A DNA stretch of 33,404 nucleotides from Sphaerochaetaceae bacterium (GCA_016938475.1 JAFGUP010000218.1:1-33404); one strand, 5' to 3'. Positions 25,696 through 33,404 are shown, counted from the first letter of the stretch. A program made the numbers and translations. The notes: generated by a model not told the origin, from the letters alone.

Positions 25696-25789
25696 TAGGT
25701 AAAAACTGGTTGTGCAGAAAGTGTCAGTATGATAAATTATTATAGAACCAGATAAGCTTATACTTCGTGTCGATACCGGTTTTTACCTA
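25696..25789. promoter_or_regulatory. Long-spaced inverted repeat flanking the pdxS promoter
   Basis: TAGGTAAAAACTGGT (25696-25710) and ACCGGTTTTTACCTA (25775-25789) match as reverse complements at 14 of 15 positions; the outer 11 are perfect. They flank the minus-strand -10 box TATAAT (25744-25739), which has no recognisable -35. One arm lies near -50 and the other near +29. This suits activation by the divergent MocR-type regulator, but binding is inferred. Confidence 0.6.
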
Positions 25790-25796
25790 ACTGAAG

Positions 25797-25825
25797 TTGT
25801 TAGGGACTGCACTGATGTATATCAT
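25797..25825 (+). promoter_or_regulatory. Promoter of the PdxR-like gene
   Basis: TTGTTA (25797-25802), 17 bp, then TATCAT (25820-25825). The -10 lies within the left arm of the inverted repeat at 25814-25855. Confidence 0.5.
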
Positions 25826-25855
25826 ATAGTAGATTATTGGTATGTGATATACATC
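25814..25855. promoter_or_regulatory. Inverted repeat at the PdxR-like promoter
   Basis: GATGTATATCA (25814-25824) and TGATATACATC (25845-25855) are perfect 11-bp arms with 20 bases between. The left arm covers the -10 box, so autorepression is likely. The sequence differs from the repeat around the pdxS promoter. Confidence 0.6.
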
Positions 25856-25896
25856 CAGAATAGTTAATTATAATGGTACCAAAGGAGGTTGTCGTA

Positions 25897-27288
25897 ATGA
25901 ATGGAGATACAACGGAAGAAGTGAGACATCTGTATATGAAGGTGTATGAGTACATGAAAGATCTGATCATATCAGGTGCCTATGCATTCGGTGAGAAGAT
26001 TCCTTCAAAACGGGCTCTTGCTTCACTCCTGCATTGTTCATTGAATACTGTTCAAAGTGCTTATGGACAGCTGGTTGATGAAGGCTATCTTATCGCAAAG
26101 GAGAAAAAAGGCTACTATGTAGCAAATCTCGAGGGGGTAGCCGCGGATATGAGACAGGTGGAACCTATCGAGGTCTCTCAGCGGCAGGTTGTTTTGTTCC
26201 GCTACAACTTTTCCTATCAGGGGATAGATCTGAGCGCTTTTCCCATTACTGTGTGGCGTCGTCTCACCCGTGAGGTTCTCAGTGATGAGACGCGGAGTTT
26301 CCTGGAATCAGGGAACCCCAAAGGGGAGTGGGACTTGAGGGTGAGTATCGCAACTTACCTGAGGCTTTCACGGGGCGTTCAGTGCACACCCAATCAGATC
26401 CTCATCGGAAGCGGCACCGAGTATCTTCTTCAGCTTCTCATCCAGCTGTTTGATGCGGAGACTGTGTATGCGATAGAGAATCCCGGGTATGAGAAACTTG
26501 CTCTCATGTTCACTCGAGCGAGAGTGTCGTTTCGCCCCATCAATGTAGATGAATCAGGTCTGGTTCCGCAGAGCCTTGCCGACAGCGATGCTGATGTGGT
26601 GTGCATAACTCCCTCCCACCAGTTTCCGACCGGGTCTATCATGCCGGTCGGAAGGAGGGTGCAGCTGCTGAGCTGGGCTCAGGAGAAAGAGGGCCGATAT
26701 ATCATCGAGGACGATTATGACAGTGAGTTCCGGTTTGCAGGGAAACCGATTCCCTCCCTTCAGGGGCTTGATCAGAGCGGGCGTGTGATCTATCTCGGTT
26801 CATTCAGCAAGTCATTGTTCCCTTCTCTTAGAATCAGTTATCTTGTCCTGCCTGATCAGCTTATCTACCGGTATGATGAGGTGTTGAGCTTTACAGTATG
26901 TCCTGTGCCCCTTACAGAACAGCTCACGCTTGCCCATTTCCTTTCTCGAGGTCATTTTGATCGTCATCTCAACAGGATGAGAAAGCTCTACAGGGGAAAA
27001 CGGGATACATTGGTGGCAGCCTTGAAAGCCTCATTTTCCGGTATACGAATCGAAGGGGCCTCCGGAGGATGCCATCTTCTTGTACATCTTGACTCTCAGA
27101 TTCCTGAGGAGATTTTCGTACGCAGGGCGGCAGAGGCCGGGGTGAAAGTCTACGCTCTTTCCCGCTTTTTCTGTGCCAGGACTCAGAGACCGAGAACGAG
27201 TACTCTCCTGCTTGGCTATGCATCCCTTTCTCTGCAGGAGATACAGGATGCGGTAGAGCTTCTCAAAGTGGCGTGGAATGTGCTGTGA
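25897..27288 (+). CDS. pdxR: MocR-type PLP-responsive regulator, PdxR-like, 463 aa
   Basis: A GntR-type winged helix (about 8-75; KIPSKRALASLLHCSLNTVQSAY) is fused to a type I aminotransferase fold that senses PLP. The fold shows SGTEYLLQLL, TPSHQFPTGSIMP, the Asp/Tyr pair in IEDDYDSEFRF and the PLP lysine in GSFSKSLFPSLRISY. The start at 25897 follows AAAGGAGGT by 7 bases; an upstream Met in frame would place this site inside the gene. Divergence from pdxST is the usual PdxR setting, where PLP switches activation of pdxST. It ends 4 bp from the convergent cupin gene. Confidence 0.93.
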   Translation: MNGDTTEEVRHLYMKVYEYMKDLIISGAYAFGEKIPSKRALASLLHCSLNTVQSAYGQLVDEGYLIAKEKKGYYVANLEGVAADMRQVEPIEVSQRQVVLFRYNFSYQGIDLSAFPITVWRRLTREVLSDETRSFLESGNPKGEWDLRVSIATYLRLSRGVQCTPNQILIGSGTEYLLQLLIQLFDAETVYAIENPGYEKLALMFTRARVSFRPINVDESGLVPQSLADSDADVVCITPSHQFPTGSIMPVGRRVQLLSWAQEKEGRYIIEDDYDSEFRFAGKPIPSLQGLDQSGRVIYLGSFSKSLFPSLRISYLVLPDQLIYRYDEVLSFTVCPVPLTEQLTLAHFLSRGHFDRHLNRMRKLYRGKRDTLVAALKASFSGIRIEGASGGCHLLVHLDSQIPEEIFVRRAAEAGVKVYALSRFFCARTQRPRTSTLLLGYASLSLQEIQDAVELLKVAWNVL

Positions 27289-27292
27289 ACTC

Positions 27293-27685
27293 TCAAGGTG
27301 TGAGGCGCTGCTGTGCTTCCCTGATCTTCTCCATCGGCAGATCAAGGAGGTCGCTGTTAGCCAGAGTCGTGCCGCTGCGTTCTATAAGAATCATTTTCGT
27401 CTCCCGTCTCATCACGGTGGTATGCCAGATGCCTCGTGAAATGGTGTACACTGAGCCCGGCTCCATACTGCAGTAGGTAAGAGACGAATGCTCCTCATCA
27501 AAGGTGAGGAGCGTGCATGAACCCTCAAGGAGAACGAAAGATTCGTCTGTGAGGTTGTGCCTTTCCAGAGTGCCTAAAGCTGAGATATCATTTGCAGTTT
27601 TATAATTCTTGATCCCTATGACCCATTCACCCTCATCATATACGAGGGAGAGACCTTCGCCTGCATACTGTCTTTGTTCAATCAT
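27293..27685 (-). CDS. Single-domain cupin protein, 130 aa
   Basis: A small beta-barrel metal-binding protein. Likely ligands are His43 and Glu48 (ERHNLTDESFVLLEG) and His88 (ISRGIWHTT), with the cupin turn EPGSVYTI. AAGGA precedes the ATG, which lies 14 bp after the permease stop, so it is the last gene of the sugar operon. Similar cupins in sugar operons act as isomerases, epimerases or sugar-binding proteins; the activity here is unknown. A longer frame running upstream overlaps the permease and is rejected. Confidence 0.85.
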   Translation of the reverse strand: MIEQRQYAGEGLSLVYDEGEWVIGIKNYKTANDISALGTLERHNLTDESFVLLEGSCTLLTFDEEHSSLTYCSMEPGSVYTISRGIWHTTVMRRETKMILIERSGTTLANSDLLDLPMEKIREAQQRLTP

Positions 27686-27699
27686 ATGGTATTTTCCTT

Positions 27700-28533
27700 T
27701 TATCCTTTGACAGCTCCGGCTGTCATACCCGTTATCAGTTGCTTCTGAATGAAGAAGAAGAGAATGATGACCGGCAGGGCACTCAGGACCCCACCTGCTG
27801 TGAGCAGCCCCCATTCTATCGAGAATTCTCCGATCATGTTCTGAAGAGCGATCGGTATCGTCCGCACATTGCTGCTTGTCAGAATCGCAGCGTAGAGGTA
27901 CTCGTTCCAGGCTGTGATGAAGATGTAGATTCCGGTGGACATGATACCGGGCATTGCCACCGGAAGGATGACACGGTACATCGCCTGGATGCGCGAACAT
28001 CCGTCGATGAGCGCGGCCTTGTCCAGGTCGAGCGGTATCGCATTGAAAAAACTGGTGAGCATCCATGTCGAGAACGGTATGGTGAATGTGGAGTAGGCGG
28101 CGATCAGTGCAATATGCTTATCCATGATGCCGATCTGTTTCATCATGACGAACAAGGGTACGATCAGCAGCATGATGGGAAACATGTTGATTACCAGGAA
28201 CTGCATCAGCATCGGGTTCCTTCCTTTGAACTTGAATCGTGAGAAGCTGTAGCTTGCCGGTACGGTGATTGCAAGACCGAGGAGTGCAGTGAAGAGGGCG
28301 ACGATAAGTGAGTCGAATATGTTCCTGGTGAAGTTCAGTTTTGTGAACAGCCTGAGATAGTTTTCGCTCGTGGGATGTTCCGGGAAAAATCTGAAATCGG
28401 GACGGTAGAGCTCTGCCTCCGGGGTGATCGATGAGGCGAAGGTCCAGATATACGGTCCGATGGCGAACAGTACGATGACCAGTATCGGAAGATAGGTGCC
28501 GAAGATGTCGGAAACGGGGTGTCTTTTTGCCAT
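27700..28533 (-). CDS. Carbohydrate ABC transporter permease, MalG type, 277 aa
   Basis: Inner-membrane permease subunit of a CUT1-type sugar importer. Six membrane segments are visible, with the ATPase-docking EAA-like loop KAALIDGCSRIQAMYRVILP in the cytoplasmic loop before the last helices. The C-terminus is typical (QKQLITGMTAGAVKG). AGGAGG lies 7 bases before the ATG, and the other permease ends 2 bp upstream. Confidence 0.95.
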   Translation of the reverse strand: MAKRHPVSDIFGTYLPILVIVLFAIGPYIWTFASSITPEAELYRPDFRFFPEHPTSENYLRLFTKLNFTRNIFDSLIVALFTALLGLAITVPASYSFSRFKFKGRNPMLMQFLVINMFPIMLLIVPLFVMMKQIGIMDKHIALIAAYSTFTIPFSTWMLTSFFNAIPLDLDKAALIDGCSRIQAMYRVILPVAMPGIMSTGIYIFITAWNEYLYAAILTSSNVRTIPIALQNMIGEFSIEWGLLTAGGVLSALPVIILFFFIQKQLITGMTAGAVKG

Positions 28534-28535
28534 CT

Positions 28536-29429
28536 CTATGCCTCCTGACTTTTCAGGATACTTCGGACGTAGCCTGTAACGATGATCATGAGGAGAATGG
28601 TGAGCAGTACGGCAAGTGTGCTGGAGTATCCGAAATCCATCCCCTTGTAGGCCTTCACGTAGGAATAGACCGGAAGTGTGTGCGTCGAATAGCCCGGGCC
28701 GCCTCCTGTCATGATGAGAATGACATCAAGTGAGTTCGCGACCCAGATCGTACGAAGCAGTATCGTCGTGAGTATCACGGGTTTCAGCATGGGGACGGTG
28801 ATACGGAAGAAGCACTGTCCCTTTGTAGCACCATCTATCTCGGCTGCTTCGTACAGTTCCTCTGGGATTGCCTGGAGACCGGCAAGGAGCATGATCGCGA
28901 AGAAGGGGAACCCCTGCCATATCAGAGCCACGATGATCGAACCCATCGCGGTGGAGCTCTGTGCGAGAAACGGGATGAACTCCCTGATGATTCCTGCCTT
29001 GGAGAGTATCTGATTGATCAGCCCGTAGTTGCCGTCATACATCCACCGCCACATGAGTGCGGTGATGACGCTTGGCGTCACCCATGGAATGAGAATGAGG
29101 GAACGTGCGATCCCCCGCCCGATAAAGTTCCTGTTCAGCAGAAGGGCTGTCACAAGACCGAGAAGGAACTGAAAGACGATGATACTGATGATCCAGACGA
29201 AGGTATTGGAAAGAGATGACCAGAACAGCGGGTCACTGAAGGCGGTCACATAGTTGTCCAGCCCGATCAGACCCTTCTCCTGTGGTTTGTACAGGATATA
29301 CCGGGAAAAGCTATAGGTGATGGTGCGGAACATCGGAAGAAAGATTATCGCTACGGTGATGGCGAGTGCCGGGGTTATCAGCGCATAGGGAAGAAGGTCT
29401 GTCTTCTTCTGTAGTGGTTGGTGTCCCAT
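28536..29429 (-). CDS. Carbohydrate ABC transporter permease, MalF/UgpA type, 297 aa
   Basis: Partner permease of the CUT1 importer. It has six membrane segments and the EAA loop EELYEAAEIDGATKGQCFFR. The start at 29429 (MGHQPLQKK) follows AGGAGA by 5 bases; the 25-residue upstream extension lacks a site and crosses the intergenic hairpin. It is encoded between the binding protein and the MalG-type subunit, the usual order. Confidence 0.94.
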   Translation of the reverse strand: MGHQPLQKKTDLLPYALITPALAITVAIIFLPMFRTITYSFSRYILYKPQEKGLIGLDNYVTAFSDPLFWSSLSNTFVWIISIIVFQFLLGLVTALLLNRNFIGRGIARSLILIPWVTPSVITALMWRWMYDGNYGLINQILSKAGIIREFIPFLAQSSTAMGSIIVALIWQGFPFFAIMLLAGLQAIPEELYEAAEIDGATKGQCFFRITVPMLKPVILTTILLRTIWVANSLDVILIMTGGGPGYSTHTLPVYSYVKAYKGMDFGYSSTLAVLLTILLMIIVTGYVRSILKSQEA

Positions 29430-29461
29430 GGTCGTCTCCTGTATTGTCGTGCACGATTCTG

Positions 29462-29500
29462 GTGGTGTGCAGGGGCCGTAAAGGAAACTCTGCACACCAC
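29462..29500 (-). other. Stem-loop between binding-protein and permease genes
   Basis: On the minus strand GTGGTGTGCA and TGCACACCAC pair perfectly over 10 bp around a 19-base loop, 7 bases beyond the binding-protein stop. No T-run follows. Such hairpins commonly protect the binding-protein message, giving more binding protein than permease. Confidence 0.7.
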
Positions 29501-29507
29501 ACATCGG

Positions 29508-30746
29508 TTATTCAGTGAAATGGTCTTCGATTGCCTGCATCATCTCTCTGCTGGTTATCTGACCTTCAAAGGCCTGCTGCATCAGTGCCGGCCACAGGGA
29601 CTCGACAAATTCGCTCACTCCCGGATGTGCCGGAAGGACTCCTGCAAAGGGTGCACTGTCAGTGGTAGCCTTCAGGAACCGGTCAGCATCTTCTGAGGCA
29701 TTGCTCTTGTTGATGGAAACCTGTCCGCTTGATTTCTGCCAGAGTGCATTGTTCTCTGCTTCAGCAAGGAATGCTGCCCATTTGAAGGCCGCATCAGGTA
29801 CTTTTGTTGCTGCAAAGACTGCATTCTCTTCATCACCGAAGGAGGTCCATGAACCCATCGTTCCCATTGGAACGGGAGCTGCACTCAGTTTATCACCGAG
29901 AACCGCCTCGATATCAGCAGCACTTCCTCTGTGATGGATGGTCATCGCGGTCCTTCCTGATTTCATGTTGGCAATGATTTCCTGGAATCCGTCACTTGGT
30001 GTGGTGGGAGGGCTTACCTTGTGTTTGCGGTAGAGATCAATGAACCACTGGTTCGCTGCGATTGCCTCTGGCGTGGTGAGACCGGAATTGCCGTTTTCAT
30101 CGAAGAACTGAGCTCCGCTGGAAAGAACGAAGGTTCCCCACCAGTCGTGCCCGCCTCGAGCACCGCGGATGCCGAATCCATAGACATCAATGATGCCGTC
30201 ACCGTCAGTGTCCCGTGTAAGCTTCTTTGCCACGTCAAGGAATTCTTCCCGTGTTTCAGGAACTTCAAGTCCGAGTTCATCGAACATATCGGCCCTGTAG
30301 TAGAGATAGAGAATGACCATCTGGAGCGGCATATAATACTGACGTCCGTCCGAGTGGCGTGTCAGCTCCCAGATCTTGTCATAGACATCATCCTTCCCGT
30401 CCCATTCAGCTATGTAGTCATCCAGTGGAAGGAGTGCACCCATCTCGACCAGCTGCGGCTGCCACCACAGTTTCACCTGTGCGACATCGGGCGGATAGCC
30501 GCCGGCGACAGCGGTGAGAAGTTTCTGGTTGTAGGAATCCCAGCTGATTCTCTCTGCCTCGATCTCAATTCCGGGGTTTTCCGCTTCGAACTTCTCAATC
30601 AGCGGGTTAAGAGCTGTTTCTGGATTGTCGAAGTGATACCAGAATTTTACGACCTGTGTCTCATCGGCCTTCTCCTGTGCACCCTGTGCACAGATGAATG
30701 CTCCGGCTGTCAACAGGATCAAAGTTACTGCAATAACTTTTCTCAT
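29508..30746 (-). CDS. Extracellular sugar-binding protein of the ABC importer, 412 aa
   Basis: Family 1 solute-binding protein that delivers sugar to the permeases. The first 20 or so residues (MRKVIAVTLILLTAGAFICA) are an export signal followed by QGAQEKADE, a leader type common in spirochaetes. Cys19 could be a lipid anchor, but Ile before it is poor for a lipobox. FWYHFDNPETALNPLIEKFE, the TDGDGIIDVYGFG loop and AFKWAAFLAEAENN fit the family. AAGGAGG precedes the ATG. The substrate cannot be read from the sequence. Confidence 0.94.
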   Translation of the reverse strand: MRKVIAVTLILLTAGAFICAQGAQEKADETQVVKFWYHFDNPETALNPLIEKFEAENPGIEIEAERISWDSYNQKLLTAVAGGYPPDVAQVKLWWQPQLVEMGALLPLDDYIAEWDGKDDVYDKIWELTRHSDGRQYYMPLQMVILYLYYRADMFDELGLEVPETREEFLDVAKKLTRDTDGDGIIDVYGFGIRGARGGHDWWGTFVLSSGAQFFDENGNSGLTTPEAIAANQWFIDLYRKHKVSPPTTPSDGFQEIIANMKSGRTAMTIHHRGSAADIEAVLGDKLSAAPVPMGTMGSWTSFGDEENAVFAATKVPDAAFKWAAFLAEAENNALWQKSSGQVSINKSNASEDADRFLKATTDSAPFAGVLPAHPGVSEFVESLWPALMQQAFEGQITSREMMQAIEDHFTE

Positions 30747-30760
30747 AACGTTCCTCCTTG

Positions 30761-31702
30761 TTATTTTTCCTTCAGGACCTGCCTGACTTGATGTACGATA
30801 TCTTCAGGAGTGAGATGGTACTTTCTCAAAATCTCCTCTGGTTCTCCCGACTCACCGAAGGTGTCTGCGACACCGACCATCCTCATCGGTGTGGGTCTGT
30901 GTCGTGCCAGAACCTCTGCTACTGCCCCTCCGAGACCGCCGATCACAGTGTGCTCTTCAGCGGTGACCACGCACCCGCAGGTTAAAGCACTGGTGATGAT
31001 CGCTTCTTCATCAAGAGGTTTCACGGTGTGGATGTTCAATACCTGAGCTTCGATTCCTTCTTTCTTAAGGGTCTCTGCTGCTTCGAGCGCAAAAGGAACC
31101 ATCATGCCCATGGCGATGATGGATACATCGGTCCCCTCCCTGAGGATTTTTGCTTTTCCTACAATGAAGGGTTCGTTCGGGTCTGTTACAACCGGTGTGG
31201 CAATTCTTCCGAACCTGAGGTAGACCGGTCCGTCGAGCGCTGCTGAGGCTACAGTTGCGTGGTATGCTTCGTTGGCGTCACAGGGGACGAGTACAGTCAT
31301 TCCCGGAAGTGTCCTCATAAGGGCGACATCCTCGAATGCCTGGTGAGTTGCTCCATCGGCACCGACACAGACACCTCCATGACTTGTAGCTATCTTGACG
31401 TTTGTACCGTTGTAGGCACAGTTGACCCGTATCGCCTGATTCGCCAGAGATGCTGCAAAGATGGCAAAGGTGCTGGTGAAGGGGATGAGCCCGTCAATGG
31501 CCATACCGGCTGCAGTGCCGATCATATCCGATTCTTTGATACCCATCTGATAGAATCGGTCCGGGAAGGCTTTGGCAAATGCGCCTACCTTGATGGCATC
31601 GGTGAGATCAGCTGTGAGAACGACAATTTTTTCGTTATGTGCTCCAAGATCAGCAAGAGCATGACCGAACGCTTCCCTCATCGATTTATTTCCACTGTAC
31701 AT
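30761..31702 (-). CDS. Transketolase-like C-terminal subunit, 313 aa
   Basis: Carries the pyrimidine-binding and C-terminal domains of a split transketolase. GIKESDM includes the glutamate (Glu57) that activates thiamine diphosphate. Other parts are FTSTFAIFAA, SHGGVCVGADGATHQA and EDVALMRTLPGMTVLVPCD. GAGGAG 6 bases before the ATG overlaps the end of the N-terminal subunit gene, so they are coupled. Split transketolases in sugar operons include AptAB (apulose 4-phosphate) and SqwGH (sulfofructose 6-phosphate); the substrate here is unknown. Confidence 0.94.
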   Translation of the reverse strand: MYSGNKSMREAFGHALADLGAHNEKIVVLTADLTDAIKVGAFAKAFPDRFYQMGIKESDMIGTAAGMAIDGLIPFTSTFAIFAASLANQAIRVNCAYNGTNVKIATSHGGVCVGADGATHQAFEDVALMRTLPGMTVLVPCDANEAYHATVASAALDGPVYLRFGRIATPVVTDPNEPFIVGKAKILREGTDVSIIAMGMMVPFALEAAETLKKEGIEAQVLNIHTVKPLDEEAIITSALTCGCVVTAEEHTVIGGLGGAVAEVLARHRPTPMRMVGVADTFGESGEPEEILRKYHLTPEDIVHQVRQVLKEK

Positions 31703-31705
31703 CTT

Positions 31706-32590
31706 TCACTCCTCATTTCCTGCGATGGGGAAATCGCGGTATCTCGTATTGGTTCCGATGTGATTCAATGCCTCTTCGGTTTGTTCAGCAGAGGGAGTGG
31801 CCCCATGCCAGGCAGCTTTTCCTTCCATGAAGGGAACGCCCTTGGACATGACAGTCCGCCCGATGATAGCTGTCGGTTTCCCCTTGGTCTCTGCTGCTTC
31901 CTGAAGAGCATTGAACAATGATGGAAGATCATGGCCGTCAATCTCGATGACATGCCAGCCGAAGGAGGAGAGCCTCTGTGCCAGAGGTTCGATTCCCATC
32001 ACCTCCTGCACCGTGCCGTCGATCTGAATATTGTTCAGGTTGATGAAGGCGCAGACAGAGTCGAGTCGGTAGTGGGACGCTGTCATGAACGATTCCCATA
32101 CCTGACCTTCCTGCAGTTCTCCATCACCCAGGACGATATATACCCGTCCGCGGGAGGATCGGGCTCTCATGGAGAGGGCGATACCGTTCGCAACAGGGAC
32201 TCCCTGACCGAGAGGACCGCTCGATGTCTCAACGAACTCAGGCATGGCTTTGCGGGAGGGATGCCCCTGAAGTCGGGATCCCATCTTCCGATGTGTGGCA
32301 AGTTCTTCAAGAGGAATGAGACCGCTGCGCGCAAGCGATGCATACCAGATAGCACAGGTATGGCCGTTGGATAGAATGATCCTATCCCGGTCTGGATCTT
32401 TGATGTTGTCTGTGTCGTATTCGAATGCCCATCCGTACAGTGCTGCCATCCATTCGGCCAGAGAGAGGGCTCCTCCTATGTGTCCGCTTCCCGCATGAGC
32501 GATCATTCTGACCGTATCACGGCGGAGTTGTTGAGCCAGATCGGCAGCTTTCTGCACATCCGGTTTTCCCTTCATTCTTTCCTGTTTCAT
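31706..32590 (-). CDS. Transketolase-like N-terminal subunit, 294 aa
   Basis: Binds thiamine diphosphate through its diphosphate end. The cofactor motif runs from GDGE (155-158) to Asn-Asn (186-187). GSGHIGG (His37), SNGHT (His77), QGHP (His110) and SSGPLGQG are the usual active-site parts. AGGGAGG lies just before the ATG; a second ATG five codons in is possible. It pairs with the downstream C-terminal subunit to make a complete enzyme. Confidence 0.94.
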   Translation of the reverse strand: MKQERMKGKPDVQKAADLAQQLRRDTVRMIAHAGSGHIGGALSLAEWMAALYGWAFEYDTDNIKDPDRDRIILSNGHTCAIWYASLARSGLIPLEELATHRKMGSRLQGHPSRKAMPEFVETSSGPLGQGVPVANGIALSMRARSSRGRVYIVLGDGELQEGQVWESFMTASHYRLDSVCAFINLNNIQIDGTVQEVMGIEPLAQRLSSFGWHVIEIDGHDLPSLFNALQEAAETKGKPTAIIGRTVMSKGVPFMEGKAAWHGATPSAEQTEEALNHIGTNTRYRDFPIAGNEE

Positions 32591-32598
32591 ATCCCTCC

Positions 32599-33306
32599 CT
32601 ATGTGACGGGTTCGGTCAGAGGTGCTGATCCGACCCTTCTATCCCTGGAATTGTTCATATGGCATCTCATAGCTTCAGCGGCTTTTTCCGGATCCTTTTG
32701 CTCGATAGCCTGTACTATCGCCAGATGTTCATTGAGTGAGTGCTTCTTGACTATTTCATACTCCTCCACAAAATCCTTGTTCATGGCGATGATCTCAGGA
32801 GTGATAAGCGTTATCAGAGACTCAAGCACGGTGTTTTTTGCCGCCTTGGCAATGGCAAGGTGGAACAGATGGTCTTCCTCAAGTGTCGGGTGTCCTTCAT
32901 GGTACGCAGTCTCGAAAGCTTCATGGGCGTCAACGATGCCGGCAATATCCTCATCAGATCCCCGTATCGCCGCAAGTCGGGCCGCCTCAATTTCCAGGGG
33001 CTTTCTGGTTTCCATCAGATCCTCTATTTCATGGTCCTTGAACCTGAGAATGTTGTTGATGATCGCATCGAGGGTGATGGACTTGATCTGTGACACATAG
33101 ATCCCTTTCTGCGGAATTATCGTGAGAACACCATAATGCTCAAGACGTTGCAGTGCAATGCGGACGTAGCCTCGGGTCGTGGACAGGTTTTCAGCCAGAA
33201 CACGTTCTGAGGGCATCTTGCTCCCGCTGGTTATAGAACCTTCGTGGATCATGTTCTGTATGCTTCGAAGGATTCGGTCTACCGATTGTCCTTTCGATTC
33301 AGCCAT
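32599..33306 (-). CDS. GntR-family FCD-type repressor of the sugar operon, 235 aa
   Basis: A winged-helix DNA-binding domain (about 8-75; KMPSERVLAENLSTTRGYVRIALQRLE) is joined to an FCD sensor domain (about 90-220). Histidines of the FCD metal site are visible in EDHLFHLAIA, LNEHLAIV and MRCHM. AAGGAG at 33312-33317 sets the start. It is the first gene of the operon, and two TGGTTAACCA sites of the kind FadR-group proteins bind cover the promoter. It most likely represses its own operon until a sugar-derived ligand binds. Confidence 0.94.
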   Translation of the reverse strand: MAESKGQSVDRILRSIQNMIHEGSITSGSKMPSERVLAENLSTTRGYVRIALQRLEHYGVLTIIPQKGIYVSQIKSITLDAIINNILRFKDHEIEDLMETRKPLEIEAARLAAIRGSDEDIAGIVDAHEAFETAYHEGHPTLEEDHLFHLAIAKAAKNTVLESLITLITPEIIAMNKDFVEEYEIVKKHSLNEHLAIVQAIEQKDPEKAAEAMRCHMNNSRDRRVGSAPLTEPVT

Positions 33307-33323
33307 AAAATCTCCTTCCCAAG

Positions 33324-33335
33324 CTGGTTAACCAG
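33324..33335. promoter_or_regulatory. GntR operator 1
   Basis: CTGGTTAACCAG is a perfect 12-bp palindrome just downstream of the expected transcription start (about 33341 on the minus strand). With the following TT it is identical over 13 bases (TGGTTAACCAGTT) to operator 2, 33 bp away. Confidence 0.8.
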
Positions 33336-33347
33336 TTGACGATATGT

Positions 33348-33376
33348 AGTGTAGCATTGGTTAACCAGTTTAGCAA
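33348..33376 (-). promoter_or_regulatory. Promoter of the sugar operon
   Basis: On the minus strand TTGCTA (33376-33371), a 17-base spacer and TACACT (33353-33348). Operator 2 fills most of the spacer, so bound repressor would exclude RNA polymerase. Confidence 0.7.
33357..33368. promoter_or_regulatory. GntR operator 2
   Basis: TTGGTTAACCAG, with core palindrome TGGTTAACCA at 33358-33367, between the -35 and -10 boxes. Its centre is 33 bp from operator 1. In the last 28 bases of the window I see nothing further. Confidence 0.8.
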
Positions 33377-33404
33377 GAGAAACTTTTGTCACATCTGAGA
33401 GCAG

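Noticed and set aside
27686-28066. Extended N-terminus for the cupin protein
   Set aside because: It overlaps the permease gene out of frame; the ATG at 27685 begins the recognisable cupin and has a ribosome-binding site.
30021-31921. Plus-strand frames of 220-256 codons opposite the binding-protein and transketolase genes
   Set aside because: They are Cys-rich shadow translations antisense to strongly conserved genes.
1-33404. Mobile elements, CRISPR arrays, tRNA or rRNA genes
   Set aside because: No transposase or integrase motif, no regularly spaced repeats and no RNA-gene signature was seen on reading the window.

Overview
The window looks like a chromosomal segment of a free-living or commensal anaerobe of moderate GC content, most likely a spirochaete of the Sphaerochaeta type. 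This rests on the mix of a type III glutamine synthetase, a spirochaete-like lipoprotein signal and the sugar ABC binding-protein leader; no rRNA or marker gene is present to confirm it. I saw no mobile element, CRISPR array or tRNA.

Region 1 (1-12126) is a nitrogen-assimilation block. The start of an asparagine synthetase-like gene (minus strand) diverges from a NifA-type sigma-54 activator. This is followed by amt-glnK, type III glutamine synthetase (glnN) and both glutamate synthase subunits (gltB, gltD). Good sigma-54 promoters (GG-N10-GC) precede amt and glnN. Each is preceded by a pair of CATACA/TGTATG-type palindromes whose centres lie 30-31 bp apart, which I infer are the activator's binding sites. 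No nif genes are seen, so a NifA-like protein appears to run ammonium uptake and assimilation. The PII protein lacks Tyr51.

Region 2 (12290-15306) is a copper block: a CsoR repressor with its operator, a CopA copper ATPase, and a small SHOCT protein. The 3' end of copA carries an in-frame internal Shine-Dalgarno and ATG that would give a free 65-residue CopZ-like chaperone. A lipoprotein of unknown function follows with its own promoter and operator-like inverted repeat.

Region 3 (16242-20020) is the riboflavin operon ribD-ribE-ribBA-ribH under an FMN riboswitch. The riboswitch's terminator abuts the ribD start codon and contains its only Shine-Dalgarno-like tract.

Region 4 (20023-23862) is accessory: a macrodomain protein diverging from a superfamily 1 helicase with an unusual N-terminal region, a four-helix membrane protein translationally coupled to a membrane-anchored FMN-binding protein with a flavinylation motif, and a lone Xre-type DNA-binding protein.

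Region 5 (24016-27288) makes pyridoxal 5'-phosphate: pdxS-pdxT on the minus strand, diverging from a MocR/PdxR regulator. Two long-armed inverted repeats lie in the shared control region. A promoter-to-terminator unit just beyond pdxT may encode a small RNA.

Region 6 (27293-33376) is one minus-strand sugar operon: GntR/FCD repressor, split transketolase, sugar-binding protein, two permeases and a cupin protein. Two identical TGGTTAACCAGTT operators sit in and just after its promoter. No transport ATPase is encoded here.
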